Assembly (NCBI RefSeq): GCF_000304475.1
Contig: NC_018941.1
Span: 930,001 to 994,000, forward strand
Origin: Kazachstania africana CBS 2517
Taxonomy: Eukaryota > Ascomycota > Saccharomycetes > Saccharomycetales > Saccharomycetaceae
DNA: 64,000 nucleotides
Reading direction: 5' to 3'
The number at the start of each line of letters is the position of its first letter. The stretch's first letter is position 1. The position numbers were made by a program, and so were the translations under genes. Under the pieces are notes generated by a model, which did no database searches, was not told the origin of the DNA, and saw only the letters and a program-made list of their open reading frames with translations. Positions 9,313 to 21,624 of the stretch are shown piece after piece.

Positions 9313-9385
9313 TGTTCTAACCGAGGTTCGAACTCGAGACCTTTGCCGTGTAAAGGCAACGTGATAACCACTACACTATTAGAAC
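9313..9385 (-). tRNA. tRNA-Val (anticodon UAC)
   Basis: The 73-nt gene has acceptor stem GTTCTAA/TTAGAAC with discriminator A, D-arm with AGTGGTTA loop, anticodon stem TTGCC/GGCAA around loop TTTACAC (anticodon TAC, reading GTA), and T-arm TCGAG-TTCGAAC-CTCGG. No intron is present. The body (GTTC..ATAGTGTAG..GTTATCACGTTGCC) resembles the S. cerevisiae tRNA-Val(CAC) body as I remember it, and that gene lies just beyond GND1 on chromosome VIII. The remembered UAC isoacceptor starts with GGTCCAATGG. The anticodon here therefore seems to differ from that of the syntenic gene. Confidence 0.96.
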
Positions 9386-9853
9386 AAGTTGAAAAAGTTG
9401 AGAAAAAAAGCTTCCTAAGAACGTCCTATGCAGAAGATTCCCCATCGATCTTCTAAATTCCAGTCAAAAAGGCCTATAATACAATAAATGCCCGACTTTA
9501 TATGACTAATTTGTTAATCAAAATGAGTGGCGTAACGGCAGTTATTGATTTGCTCGTCTGAAAGTTTAGAAATACGTTGATTATTTTATACATCTTAATA
9601 ATATACATTGTTAAACAACTCAATCATTTCTTGCTAGGTGCTCGGTGTACTTTCTTGAAAAAAACAACATGTTAATATGATATTGTTGGTCAAAAGGGTT
9701 ACCTTGCAAGTGTCAATGAAACTAAGATTTTATTAACTAGTACATCGACAAATTCTGGCTTAAATCCACTATGGTTGAAGTTGTTCTAAAACTGTGCATT
9801 CTAGCATCTGGATAGAATTGGCAAATGTAGCTTAATTTATCAGCACCTTTATT

Positions 9854-9884
9854 GAGTCTTAAACATGCTGTATGTTTAAGGCTT
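9854..9884. repeat. Hairpin with 13-bp stem and 5-nt loop
   Basis: The arms CTTAAACAT (9858-9866) and ATGTTTAAG (9872-9880) are perfectly complementary around the loop GCTGT. The stem extends outward by four further pairs, two of them G-T, to 9854 and 9884. It does not end in a T-run, so it is not an obvious Pol III terminator. Function unknown. Confidence 0.7.
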
Positions 9885-10017
9885 CTGTCAGGAGTTTATC
9901 ATGTTGCAAGATGTCAACGATATGGAATAAGTGAAAAGCATATTGCGTTTGTTAAGTATTCAAAGAGATGAGAAGACCCAATTCCAGTCTGGCGCACATG
10001 CATCTCGAGAGGTATAT

Positions 10018-10081
10018 ACAACATGCTATTGCCTGTTCAACACTGCACGACCATAACGAAACTGAGGAAATAGCATGTTGT
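10018..10081. repeat. Perfect 13-bp inverted repeat with 38-bp spacer
   Basis: ACAACATGCTATT (10018-10030) and AATAGCATGTTGT (10069-10081) are exact reverse complements. Either DNA strand would give a stem-loop RNA. It lies 134 bp past the hairpin at 9854-9884 and about 370 bp before the INP52 ATG. Confidence 0.75.
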
Positions 10082-10451
10082 GGAGCTAGCAAAAGAAGCC
10101 ATGTGCAGTTTGCTAAATAACTCATTCTGCCTATAAAAAGAGTGTTTACGCCATAGGAGACCGTCTAGATCGGTCAATGCTCCTTCAGAGCTTTACGTAA
10201 TCGCTTATAAGAAATGTATCTCATAGTGGGGTTCATTTTATACTTCAACTTCGAAATGGCCTTGTCATATTTAAATGTTTTGTTTTTGTTTCGAGCTCTC
10301 AAGCGACTTTTTTAATTTTAGAAGAAAGCGCTAAACGAAGAATTGTTCCATTTTAAAGTGCTGAGAAAGAACTCATTTGAATAATAACAGTAATCTTAAA
10401 ACTTTGTTGGAAGATAAGTCTCAAAGACAGAGATTTGATAGCGCTAGAATT

Positions 10452-13400
10452 ATGAGAATCCTTGTTTCTCATGAAGGTGCAGAGAGAAGAATAGCTTTGG
10501 TTTCTGACTCTTATGCATTGGTTTTTAAAACGGTTTCGAATGCACAGTCATTGAAGCCATTATGTGCCATTGAATTGGTGGAAAAACATCAACTAAAGAA
10601 TGAAGGCTTTAAAAGACTCTCAATTCATGATGTATATGGGTTCATTGGTCTTATAGACCTGCAGGGGCTGGTATTTATTGCTGCAATTACTGGAAAATCC
10701 AAAGCAGCTTCACCAATACCGAATGAGACTGTGAATAAAATATTTGCGGTCGATTTCTTCTGTTTGAATGATTCTCGCTGGGATTTTCTTGAGATTGATT
10801 CCTCTGGTAGACCAATAGTTATTGGATCCGATGAGAGTGAAGAAGCAAGATCAATTTTGAAACATCCTTGCCAGGACTTAAGAAAATTGTTATCTAACGG
10901 TTCGTTCTACTATAGTTCTGATTTTGATCTGACATCGACTCTGCAGAAGCGTGGGCTAAATAATTATTCTTTAAGTACGGACAGTTTTGAGGATGAATAT
11001 ATGTGGAATTACTTCTTAATGAAGGAAATTATAGAGTATAGAGACAGGATTGATGAAAAGACAAAACACATTTTGGATGAAGAAGGCTTTTTAATCACAG
11101 TTATTAGGGGGTTTGCAGAAACCTTTATAACGTATGTTAAAAGACTGAAAGTTGCCCTTACAGTGATCTCAAAACAAAGCTGGAAGAGAGCTGGAACAAG
11201 ATTTAATGCAAGAGGTATCGACGATGAAGGTTATGTTGCAAATTTCGTGGAAACAGAAATAATAATGTACTCTTCTGAATATTGTTACGCTCTAACTCAA
11301 ATAAGAGGTAGTGTGCCTGTATTTTGGGAACAAGACGCCTCACTCATGAATCCGAAAATTCAAATAACGAGGTCTCTAGAAGCTACGCAACCTGTATTTG
11401 ACAAACACTTCCAGAGGTTGATTGAAAATTATGGGCCAATCAATATTATTAATTTATTGTCAAAAAAACCAAACGAGATCGAATTATCCAAACGGTACAG
11501 GAGCCATCTCTACAAGTCAGAAACTTTGGAAATGTCCAACGATGTATTTTACACCGAATTCGATTTTAATAAAGAAACGTCACAGGAGGGATTCTCTGCT
11601 GCTAAAAAGTTGTTGCCTAAGATAATGGATTCGTTAGTGGAAATTGGCTACTTCTCATATGACGTCAAGGAAAAAAAAACAATATCCATGCAGAAAGGTG
11701 TTTTTAGAGTAAACTGTTTAGACTGTCTAGATAGAACAAACTTAGCTCAACAGCTTCTTTCATTGTCTGCACTTCAAATGTTTTTAGAAGACTATCATCT
11801 TATTAGGCCTAATGATTATATTGATGAAAGTGATTTTTCTAATAAACATAACACACTTTGGGCGGACCATGGTGATCAAATATCACAAATATACACGGGT
11901 ACGAATGCGCTAAAATCATCATTTTCCAGAAAGGGTAAAATGTCACTTGCTGGGGCCCTTTCAGATGCTACAAAATCGGTGAGCAGGAGATATATCAATA
12001 ATTTCATGGACAAAGGAAAACAACAAAATATTGATACCTTGCTGGGTAGGTTACCTCATCAAGAAGCCGTACAATTGTACGATCCAGAAACCGAATATGT
12101 TCAATCAAAGCTTCATGACCTTGAAAACAAGTTTACAAGCAAATCCAACATGAATCTTTTTATAGGTACATTCAATATTAACGGTATGTCTACATCTAGT
12201 GATCTTTCTAAGTGGTTATTTCCAATCGGTGAAAGATTCAAGCCTGATGCTGTTATTCTTGGCTTACAAGAGGTGATAGAGTTGACCGCAGGATCAATTT
12301 TAAATGCAGATTATAGCAAAAAATCATTCTGGGAGAATACAGTTAATGATTGTTTGAATCAATACGGTGAAAAATATATATTGTTAAGAGTAGAACAAAT
12401 GTCTTCTCTAATTATTTTATTGTTTGTCAGATCCGACAAATCAAAATATGTGAAGAGGGTAGAGGGCTCTACCAAGAAAACCGGATTTGGTGGTATAGCT
12501 GGGAATAAAGGCGCTGTTGCCATTCGATTTGAGTATGAAGGAACTTCTTTCTGTTTTGTTAATTCTCACTTTTCTGCGGGTGTCAATAACGTTGAAGAAA
12601 GAACAAATGATTATAATACAATCAATAAAAGTATAACATTTTCTGGTTCAAAAAGGATCTATCATCATGACTCCATATTTTGGCTAGGCGATTTGAATTT
12701 CAGAATAAACCTAGATAACGAAGCTGTAAAAAGGCAGCTGTATGAGAAAAAGGAAGGTTATATAGAAAACTTGCTGCAGTACGATCAGTTGATTCAAGAA
12801 ATTAGTGAAGGTAGAATTTTCCAAGGATTTAACGAGCCAGAAATTAAGTTTCACCCAACATATAAGTTTGATCTAGGGACAGATCGTTATGATTCTTCAG
12901 AAAAGGCAAGGACTCCCTCTTGGACAGATCGTATTGTGTACAAAGGTCAAAATGTGTATGCATTAGCATATTCAGATGCTCCGTTGACGCTTAGCGATCA
13001 TAAACCTGTATACGCAGCCTACAAAGCCGATGTGGTATCTATTGATGAAGCTAAAAAAGAGGAGCTTACAAAACAATTGTATGCAGAAGTAAGAGGTAAA
13101 TATCTCAAAGCAGGACCTCCTGATGCCACTGCAAGAAGTAAATTCAACATTGAAAAGGACGTTACGAACCGTCCACCAATATCTCCCCTTTCATTGCCCT
13201 CAAATAGGATAAAAAATCTGCAACAAGAGAGTGTCAGAAGCGTACCACCTCTTCCATCAAGATCTTCATTATCAATTAATTCCTTAGGAAGAGAAAATAT
13301 CGAGAGTAAGCGTCTAGCTGTTGCACCCCCACCACCTCCTTCCAGGGGACCAAGTGTTATTATACAGGACGGTGACAGTATACCTGATTTGATCGATCTA

Positions 13401-14024
13401 AATAGTTCGTCTTCTTCCATATCATCCCGTCCGACACCACCTCCATCAAGATCGAGCAAATTGCATGAGGAGAATGCCAGTAGTAGCAGACAAGGTCAAG
13501 AACAGAAGATGAAATCTCCCCCACCTGTAAAGCCAAGAGTTCAGGTTTGTGAGTCGAAACCAAAGGAGGAAGAAAGTATGAATGCATCTGGAGAGCATGT
13601 TTTGCCATCAAAAATTTCCAGTGGGACTAATACACCCAAAAAAATAGAAAATGTAATAGAGAGTAATGGTGAAGCGATCTCAATTGAAACGTTACAAGAA
13701 TCAAGAAAAGTACCTCTGCCTCCAATGAAGCCAAAAAAATTAGCTGATATTAAGACTGAAAAGGTATCTGAAAACCTAGAAAATAGAAGAAATGCACAGT
13801 CATCAACTTCTTTGTTAGAATCAACTGATAATGCTAACATACAAGCTAATATTGATGTCGAAATGTCGAAGAAAATTTCATCAAAGAGTGAAACACCAAA
13901 CCCTACTGTAAGTCAGCAGAAGAAGCATGTTCCTCCTGTAGTACCTAAAAAGAAACCCGAACTTTCATCTATAAAGAAACAACCACCAACTATACCACCT
14001 AGGAACCCCAACTTAACTAAATAA
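10452..14024 (+). CDS. INP52: Synaptojanin-like polyphosphoinositide phosphatase (Inp52/Inp53)
   Basis: The 1,190-residue protein has the synaptojanin layout. An N-terminal Sac1 domain carries an intact CX5R(T) catalytic motif (CLDCLDRT, Cys near residue 422), so polyphosphoinositide phosphatase activity is expected, unlike in Inp51. A central inositol 5-phosphatase domain follows with FNINGM, GNKGAVAIRF, NSHFSAG, WLGDLNFRI (near 744), PSWTDRIVYK (near 821) and SDHKPVYA. A proline-rich tail from about residue 900 has several PPxP clusters such as APPPPPSRGP, likely SH3 ligands. Such enzymes clear PI(4,5)P2 and PI4P at endocytic sites and the TGN. The start is the first ATG (MRILVSH), which agrees with the family N-terminus. 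The order with the next three genes matches YNL106C-YNL111C (INP52); TFC7-like and AZF1 neighbours equally fit INP53, so it is co-orthologous to both. Confidence 0.9.
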   Translation: MRILVSHEGAERRIALVSDSYALVFKTVSNAQSLKPLCAIELVEKHQLKNEGFKRLSIHDVYGFIGLIDLQGLVFIAAITGKSKAASPIPNETVNKIFAVDFFCLNDSRWDFLEIDSSGRPIVIGSDESEEARSILKHPCQDLRKLLSNGSFYYSSDFDLTSTLQKRGLNNYSLSTDSFEDEYMWNYFLMKEIIEYRDRIDEKTKHILDEEGFLITVIRGFAETFITYVKRLKVALTVISKQSWKRAGTRFNARGIDDEGYVANFVETEIIMYSSEYCYALTQIRGSVPVFWEQDASLMNPKIQITRSLEATQPVFDKHFQRLIENYGPINIINLLSKKPNEIELSKRYRSHLYKSETLEMSNDVFYTEFDFNKETSQEGFSAAKKLLPKIMDSLVEIGYFSYDVKEKKTISMQKGVFRVNCLDCLDRTNLAQQLLSLSALQMFLEDYHLIRPNDYIDESDFSNKHNTLWADHGDQISQIYTGTNALKSSFSRKGKMSLAGALSDATKSVSRRYINNFMDKGKQQNIDTLLGRLPHQEAVQLYDPETEYVQSKLHDLENKFTSKSNMNLFIGTFNINGMSTSSDLSKWLFPIGERFKPDAVILGLQEVIELTAGSILNADYSKKSFWENTVNDCLNQYGEKYILLRVEQMSSLIILLFVRSDKSKYVKRVEGSTKKTGFGGIAGNKGAVAIRFEYEGTSFCFVNSHFSAGVNNVEERTNDYNTINKSITFSGSKRIYHHDSIFWLGDLNFRINLDNEAVKRQLYEKKEGYIENLLQYDQLIQEISEGRIFQGFNEPEIKFHPTYKFDLGTDRYDSSEKARTPSWTDRIVYKGQNVYALAYSDAPLTLSDHKPVYAAYKADVVSIDEAKKEELTKQLYAEVRGKYLKAGPPDATARSKFNIEKDVTNRPPISPLSLPSNRIKNLQQESVRSVPPLPSRSSLSINSLGRENIESKRLAVAPPPPPSRGPSVIIQDGDSIPDLIDLNSSSSSISSRPTPPPSRSSKLHEENASSSRQGQEQKMKSPPPVKPRVQVCESKPKEEESMNASGEHVLPSKISSGTNTPKKIENVIESNGEAISIETLQESRKVPLPPMKPKKLADIKTEKVSENLENRRNAQSSTSLLESTDNANIQANIDVEMSKKISSKSETPNPTVSQQKKHVPPVVPKKKPELSSIKKQPPTIPPRNPNLTK

Positions 14025-14147
14025 ATTTTTATAAATTTTTATATATATATATCCTTTTCAAAGAGGAACGCATTAAAGAAATAAGAAACATGGACTTTGA
14101 AGAGAAAAAGAAAGAATACAAGTAAGCAGAAACGAAAATATCACATC

Positions 14148-14942
14148 ATGACGATCGAGACAATATATATAGCGAGACATGGGTACCGTTCTAATTGGTT
14201 GCCCTATGGTCCGTACCCTGCCCCACCTACTGGAATAGACAGTGATGTCCCTTTAGCGGAGCATGGACGTGATCAAGCGGTTGAATTAGCAAACTTTATC
14301 AAGACGCTCGAAAATAAGCCTGAAATAATATTTACATCGCCGTTCTACCGTTGTCTAGAGACAAGTGAACCCATTCAAGAGGCGTTAAATGTGCCCATAT
14401 ACACAGATCGTGGTATTGGTGAATGGTATAAGCCCGATCGTGATATTATACCTGTACCTGCTACTGATAAGCAACTTCTGAAATTTTTTCCCTGGATAAA
14501 CGTCAACTGGGAAGATACACTAATTCCAAGTGATAAGGGCGAGACTGAAGCTGATGTCTTTGATAGATGTAGTGAATTTTTACCCAAATTCATCAAACGT
14601 CTAGAATCTACGTTTCCAAAAGTTTCAACCATTTTACTTGTGACTCATGCCGCAACAAAGGCTGCTTTAGGTATGAACTTACTGAAATTTCCAAATGCTA
14701 GAGTCCCAATAGATGGCAAAGGAACAGTGATAAGAAATGCGTCATGTTCATTGGACGAATACACTAGAGTCAATGACGATACATGGGATATTGTAATGAA
14801 TGGTAATACATTATTTTTGAAGAATGGTGAAGAAATGAACTGGAGTTTTATGAATTTACTGGAAGCTGGCTCAGATGCTGACATCAAGGCAAGACAATTA
14901 GAGGAAATGGAACGTAAAAAAGCTGCTGCTCGAACAAATTAA
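14148..14942 (+). CDS. Histidine-phosphatase-fold protein, YNL108C/Tfc7-like
   Basis: The 264-residue product is a phosphoglycerate-mutase/histidine-phosphatase superfamily member. The RHG catalytic motif lies at residues 8-10 ([12 protein letters not shown]). Other conserved positions are [11 protein letters not shown], the acidic GIGEWYKPD and a second catalytic His in [14 protein letters not shown]. It resembles S. cerevisiae YNL108C (270 residues) and the N-terminal half of Tfc7, the tau55 subunit of TFIIIC. The C-terminal Tau95-contact half of Tfc7 (435 residues) is absent, so it is more like YNL108C. A phosphatase role is likely but the substrate is unknown. A short upstream ORF (ATG at 14090, 11 codons) precedes the start. 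It lies 123 bp after INP52. Confidence 0.85.
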   Translation: MTIETIYIARHGYRSNWLPYGPYPAPPTGIDSDVPLAEHGRDQAVELANFIKTLENKPEIIFTSPFYRCLETSEPIQEALNVPIYTDRGIGEWYKPDRDIIPVPATDKQLLKFFPWINVNWEDTLIPSDKGETEADVFDRCSEFLPKFIKRLESTFPKVSTILLVTHAATKAALGMNLLKFPNARVPIDGKGTVIRNASCSLDEYTRVNDDTWDIVMNGNTLFLKNGEEMNWSFMNLLEAGSDADIKARQLEEMERKKAAARTN

Positions 14943-15049
14943 AGAATGCAAGTTAATTTGAAATGATTCCTCTGATATTGCACTGTTTTTCAGTTACGTA
15001 CATGTATTTAAATGTATATTTTCGTTCCATATGACAATTTTTAAAAGAA

Positions 15050-15110
15050 TGAAAAATTTTTTACGATACAAAGCGGAAAAAAATATATTGAGCAGCTAGC
15101 TCATCTCATC
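15050..15110 (+). promoter_or_regulatory. RRPE and PAC-like elements of the NOP15 promoter
   Basis: TGAAAAATTTT at 15050-15060 is a perfect RRPE. CTCATCTCATC at 15100-15110 contains GATGAG cores on the other strand and resembles a PAC element with one mismatch. They lie about 100 and 55 bp upstream of the NOP15 ATG, the usual arrangement for ribosome-biogenesis genes. Confidence 0.5.
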
Positions 15111-15163
15111 TTAAATAGCTATTATATCGAACCATTTAAAAGTTCAGTATTAGTGGAACAAAC

Positions 15164-15826
15164 ATGGCTAAGAGAAGTGGTATCAAGAAGAAGGAGGTGA
15201 AGGAACCGATGGAGGAAAAAGCACAAGTTGAAAAGGAAGTTTCAGAAGTGGAAGAACAATTAGAAGTTAAATCATCAGAATCAGAATCTGAATCAGATAT
15301 TGAAAATGACATAGAAGGATTATCAGATAACGAAGCAGTAAGTGAGGATTCAAAGCATAAAATCAAAAAATTAGATCCAAAGAAGCGTGCAGCTAAGAAC
15401 AAACAAGGAAACACTAAGGATGATGAGTATTCTAGTATCATATATGTGAGCAGGTTACCAAATGGGTTCCATGAAAAGGAATTAAGTAAGTATTTCTCCC
15501 AATTTGGTGATTTGAAAGAAGCTAGATTGGCAAGAAATAAAAAAAGTGGTAATTCTAGACATTATGGCTTCGTTGAATTTGCAAATAAGGAAGATGCTAA
15601 AGTCGCACAAGAAACTATGGATAACTATCTATTGATGGGCCATCTATTAAGAGTCCGTTTAATGGGTAAAGGCAGTAAGATTGAAAAGCTTTTCAAGTAC
15701 AGGAAGAGAGCTTTCATAGAACCTCAAGTCAAGAAAGATGTTAACGAATTGAAGGAAAAGGCAGAGGCCAAACATGAAGAAAGAGTTGCCAAGTTAGCTA
15801 AAGCGGGAATTGACTTCAAATGGTAA
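15164..15826 (+). CDS. NOP15: Nop15, nucleolar RRM protein of 60S biogenesis
   Basis: The 220-residue protein has the same length as S. cerevisiae Nop15. An acidic, Ser/Glu-rich N-terminus (about residues 15-60) is followed by one RNA-recognition motif, with RNP2 IIYVSRLP near residue 91 and RNP1 RHYGFVEF near 128. The conserved C-terminal tail contains KIEKLFKYRKRAF and ends GIDFKW. Nop15 binds the ITS2 region of pre-rRNA and is needed for 5.8S/25S maturation in the nucleolus, and has also been linked to cytokinesis. It sits between the YNL108C-like gene and CYB5, as in S. cerevisiae. Confidence 0.96.
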   Translation: MAKRSGIKKKEVKEPMEEKAQVEKEVSEVEEQLEVKSSESESESDIENDIEGLSDNEAVSEDSKHKIKKLDPKKRAAKNKQGNTKDDEYSSIIYVSRLPNGFHEKELSKYFSQFGDLKEARLARNKKSGNSRHYGFVEFANKEDAKVAQETMDNYLLMGHLLRVRLMGKGSKIEKLFKYRKRAFIEPQVKKDVNELKEKAEAKHEERVAKLAKAGIDFKW

Positions 15827-16560
15827 TGCCATTTATACTTACACATTCATATAGACGTATAATTGTAAATTAGATTTAAAAGGTGACACAATCACCAAAG
15901 TGCAACCACTAAATTGTCATCAAACCCGCGTAACGATACTGCGAAAGAACAGTATCACAAGTAGCAATAAAAGAAGTTAGTTATATACACCGCAGGATTT
16001 ACGACCCCGTAAGACGAGTTCAAACGGTTACTAATGCTTACTACCATGCAATGCACGATACAGCCGGTATTGTCACCGTCACATAAGCATTAAAACTATA
16101 CCGATACTTTGCTAGCCTCGAGAGTGGCTCTTTCCTGCGGGTCTTCACGTGACACTTTCCAATTGCGGAAGTAACGGTGCTCCTGGTATATCGCTCCATA
16201 GAAAGTTCCCACCATCTCTCCACCACAACTTCGTTTCAGAAGCGAAAAAAAGACAGCGAAAATTGTCATAGTAATCACTCGAGGTAAACCCGAGAAAATT
16301 CTGTGATGAATTAACGAGATTTGGCAGTAAGTCTACGTCGGACTCTGTGCAGTTCGTCATTATTATACGATTTTGACAGTCACAAAGAACTACTTGATAG
16401 GGATTAAACAATCTTTAAACAAAATTTATATAAAGAGGGCATTCAACTCTCGATCTTCCTTGGTATTGTCTTCCGGGAAATGATCAATAATTAGCCTAGC
16501 TTTCTCTATCATTAGTAGACTCACCGTCCGTTCACTGCTCCAAATAATCAATCATTAACA
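15827..16560 (+). promoter_or_regulatory. CYB5 upstream region
   Basis: This 734-bp spacer carries a Cbf1/E-box type site CACGTG at 16146-16151, a TATA box TATATAAA at 16427-16434 about 130 bp before the CYB5 ATG, and a pyrimidine-rich leader. Overlapping short open frames on the minus strand have no recognisable content and are treated as chance. Confidence 0.5.
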
Positions 16561-16941
16561 ATGTCCCAAGTTTACACATACGCAGATGTTGCAGAACATG
16601 TCCTTCCAGATGACTGTTGGATAGCTATTGACGGTAAAGTTTATAATGTATCTAAGTTTCTGGATGAACATCCAGGTGGTGATGAAATCATATATGAATT
16701 AGCTGGTAGTGATGCTACAGAATACTTTCTCGATATCGGTCATTCTGATGATGCTTTAAAGATTTTGAAAACTTTATGTATCGGTGAATTAGACTTGAAT
16801 AGTGAGAAGGTTCAACCTAAGAAACATCAAGTGTTACATGAGGATGAGAAGAGCAGAAACGGCCCTCAAGGAAACGGTTATATCGCCGTCTTCGTTGCTC
16901 TTTGCTGCTTAGCATTAGGCCATTACATCTTAAACGAATAA
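16561..16941 (+). CDS. CYB5: Cytochrome b5
   Basis: The 126-residue protein is a tail-anchored electron carrier of the ER, feeding electrons to sterol and lipid desaturation and hydroxylation steps. The heme-binding domain fills roughly residues 1-85, with the axial-ligand signature EHPGGDE (His near 39) and the second ligand in DIGHSDDA (near 60-65). A hydrophilic linker is followed by a C-terminal hydrophobic anchor of about 18 residues (YIAVFVALCCLALGHYIL). S. cerevisiae Cyb5 is 120 residues and lies in the same gene order. It converges with DBP2. Confidence 0.96.
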   Translation: MSQVYTYADVAEHVLPDDCWIAIDGKVYNVSKFLDEHPGGDEIIYELAGSDATEYFLDIGHSDDALKILKTLCIGELDLNSEKVQPKKHQVLHEDEKSRNGPQGNGYIAVFVALCCLALGHYILNE

Positions 16942-17247
16942 TATGTTTACAAAAAACGGCTACTTTTCATACTTATTTTTAACATTCCTTTATCTGTACA
17001 ATATTTCTGATATTATTTATATATATCCGCACTATTCTATCATGGTGTATTTATTTCAATTACTATCCGCATTAATATATGAGAAACAAAAACTCTATAA
17101 AGCAAATATAAGTTAATTATTAACTATTTTAATTATCTATAAATATAAAACTAGATTTACAAATCAGCAAGTACTATACAGTTGACAGAACACCATAACA
17201 AACGTCTAGGCTTGATATGGCTGTCATAAAGGCCAGGACGTTTTGAA
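16942..17247. other. CYB5 / DBP2 convergent intergene
   Basis: This is a 306-bp AT-rich spacer between two 3' ends. It contains TATATATA-like polyadenylation efficiency elements and nothing else recognisable. Confidence 0.5.
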
Positions 17248-19879
<2,632 letters not shown>

Positions 19880-20275
19880 TCATAATTCTCTTATTCTTTG
19901 GGTGAAAGTTTCTTCAACAACGTCACAAAGATCCATTAGATCGGCTAGACCTTTCTTCAAGGCGTCCACAGCGGTAATTTCACCGTAAGTCTGGATTCTA
20001 ATGTTTAGTAAGTTTTCAGAAGGATGTGGAATGGAGTAACCGCAAAATTCAACTTGTGGGTTTTTCATGATTATATAACGTAATGCATTCCCTAGAGTGT
20101 GGTCTTCTTCTACTATTTGGAAAGATGCGGAAGTACCATCTTCAGAAGTTGCCTGTGGTAAAATTTTTATCTTGTTTCTATCTAGTTCTTCTTCTTCTTC
20201 ATCCATAGAAATATCTTCATTTTTCAATTCTTCCTCTTTGGTAGGTAGTCTTTTCACTTCTTCGGAAGAGGACAT
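19880..20275 (-). CDS. RPC19: RPC19 (AC19), shared subunit of RNA polymerases I and III
   Basis: The 131-residue protein (142 in S. cerevisiae) is the AC19 subunit, which pairs with AC40 in the assembly platform equivalent to the bacterial alpha dimer. After an acidic N-terminus, the alpha-motif core is clear: SFQIVEEDHTLGNALRYII, then VEFCGYSIPHPSE and LNIRIQTYGEITAVDAL. The C-terminus is a helix ending TFTQRIREL. The neighbour order DBP2-RPC19 is that of YNL112W-YNL113W. An RRPE motif lies upstream. Confidence 0.97.
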   Translation of the reverse strand: MSSSEEVKRLPTKEEELKNEDISMDEEEEELDRNKIKILPQATSEDGTSASFQIVEEDHTLGNALRYIIMKNPQVEFCGYSIPHPSENLLNIRIQTYGEITAVDALKKGLADLMDLCDVVEETFTQRIREL

Positions 20276-21624
20276 TACGTATTAATCAATTAATTTGTTT
20301 ATATTGTTACTTTAACACGCACAGAAAATCAGACCGGTCTTCTACCAAAAAGTGTAACTTTCTAAGCAATTAACAGTAATCTTTCTTGATACTTAATAAT
20401 AAGTATAGTAACAATTTATCTTTTTTTTTTTGTAGAAGGCCATCTCAAAATTTCTCTGCGAATTTTGAAAAATTTTGTGTAGACACCATCGTTAAAAGTG
20501 ATACTGTACATCATAATGTACGATGTAGTAGAGTCGACGTTTTTTTGATAGAAATGCCAAAATTTAACCGCTGAGAAGAAGATATTCATGGAAATAACAA
20601 GTTGCAAGCTGCTGGTGGGGGGTGGTAGGTGCGTTGCTAAACTTGATACGGGCTATATTCAGATGGATGGTAATAATGCACCGTAATGTGCTGTGAATAG
20701 CACTGGGAGAAGGCCAGATGTTAGATGTTATCCAGAGCTTAAGCGGTTACGGTTTGGCCTGCGAGAGAAGATTAGGGCGAAAGCTACTAGACAGGACAAC
20801 CATGGATCATCGCAATATGATATCGCCTCTGAAGTCGAGGTGGTACACCGCAAAAAGAAAGCAGTTGCTTTCTGTTTGCTGGTCACATGATCAAGAATAT
20901 TGTAGCCAAACGAATGCCACAATACAGTTACGGGAGTGTGGTGGAAGGCGAGAGAAGGAAAGGGAAAGAAGCTTAATCGTCCCCCTTGAATAGAAGTCAT
21001 CGAAAAAGTTATTGCTCTTTTTACCTAGTTGCGACCTTCAGATGCCAAGAATGTCCATCTCAGTACTTATTTGTTTCCCTTCTATTTCCATCACAAGAGG
21101 CTTCCAGCGTTATGCCTTTTAATACTCTTTAATGAGCGTCGAGAAAACACATGTAATATGAGAAAACTCGTAGAAGATCAAAAAAAAAATTTCGAACGTA
21201 TGTCCGCGTAAAACTGAGTAATCAGCTAATTAATATCGATTCCGCGAGATACGCTCACCGCGAGGGTCGAGTTTCCCACATTTTTTCTTCTTTCCCGGAA
21301 ACTTGCATATTGCCTGAATTGTTCGAGGTTGGATTCTGAGTCTAATTCATTATTTTTTGGGAAGTAAATCATCATCGTTTCCTGAATTTTAGAAATAAGC
21401 TTAATAAAATTTTAAACAATACAAGAATTAGAAGGAGCAATTTTTTTCGAACTTAATACAAGGAACCAAACAGAGCAGGTAGTTATTGAGTTTATCAATC
21501 TTCTAAGTATATTATTCAAGATCTAACGACTTAAATTACTACCAGAGGTCGTATCACAAGTAATACACTCTTTATTGTCTTTTTTCGTTATCACTCTCTG
21601 TGTATTGTTATTTATATCCACAAC
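20276..21624. promoter_or_regulatory. RPC19 / AZF1 divergent intergene
   Basis: At 1,349 bp this is the longest gene-free stretch. A perfect RRPE (TGAAAAATTTT) at 20466-20476 lies about 190 bp upstream of RPC19. The AZF1 side is long and pyrimidine-rich near the start, suggesting a complex promoter or long leader, common for yeast regulatory genes. Short overlapping frames near 20690-21210 on both strands carry no recognised sequence and are considered chance. Confidence 0.5.

Larger units (their letters stand above)
9386..10451. other. Intergene tRNA-Val to INP52 (holds two inverted repeats)
   Basis: This 1,066-bp spacer contains no recognisable protein gene. Two strong inverted repeats lie in it (9854-9884 and 10018-10081), so an uncharacterised structured RNA is possible. 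The last few hundred bases must hold the INP52 promoter. An open frame runs in from upstream of the INP52 ATG but begins without ATG and is treated as non-coding. No LTR was recognised. Confidence 0.5.

Noticed and set aside
20690..21211. Short frames upstream of AZF1 on both strands
   Set aside because: They overlap each other on opposite strands, lack similarity to known proteins and lie in a regulatory spacer.
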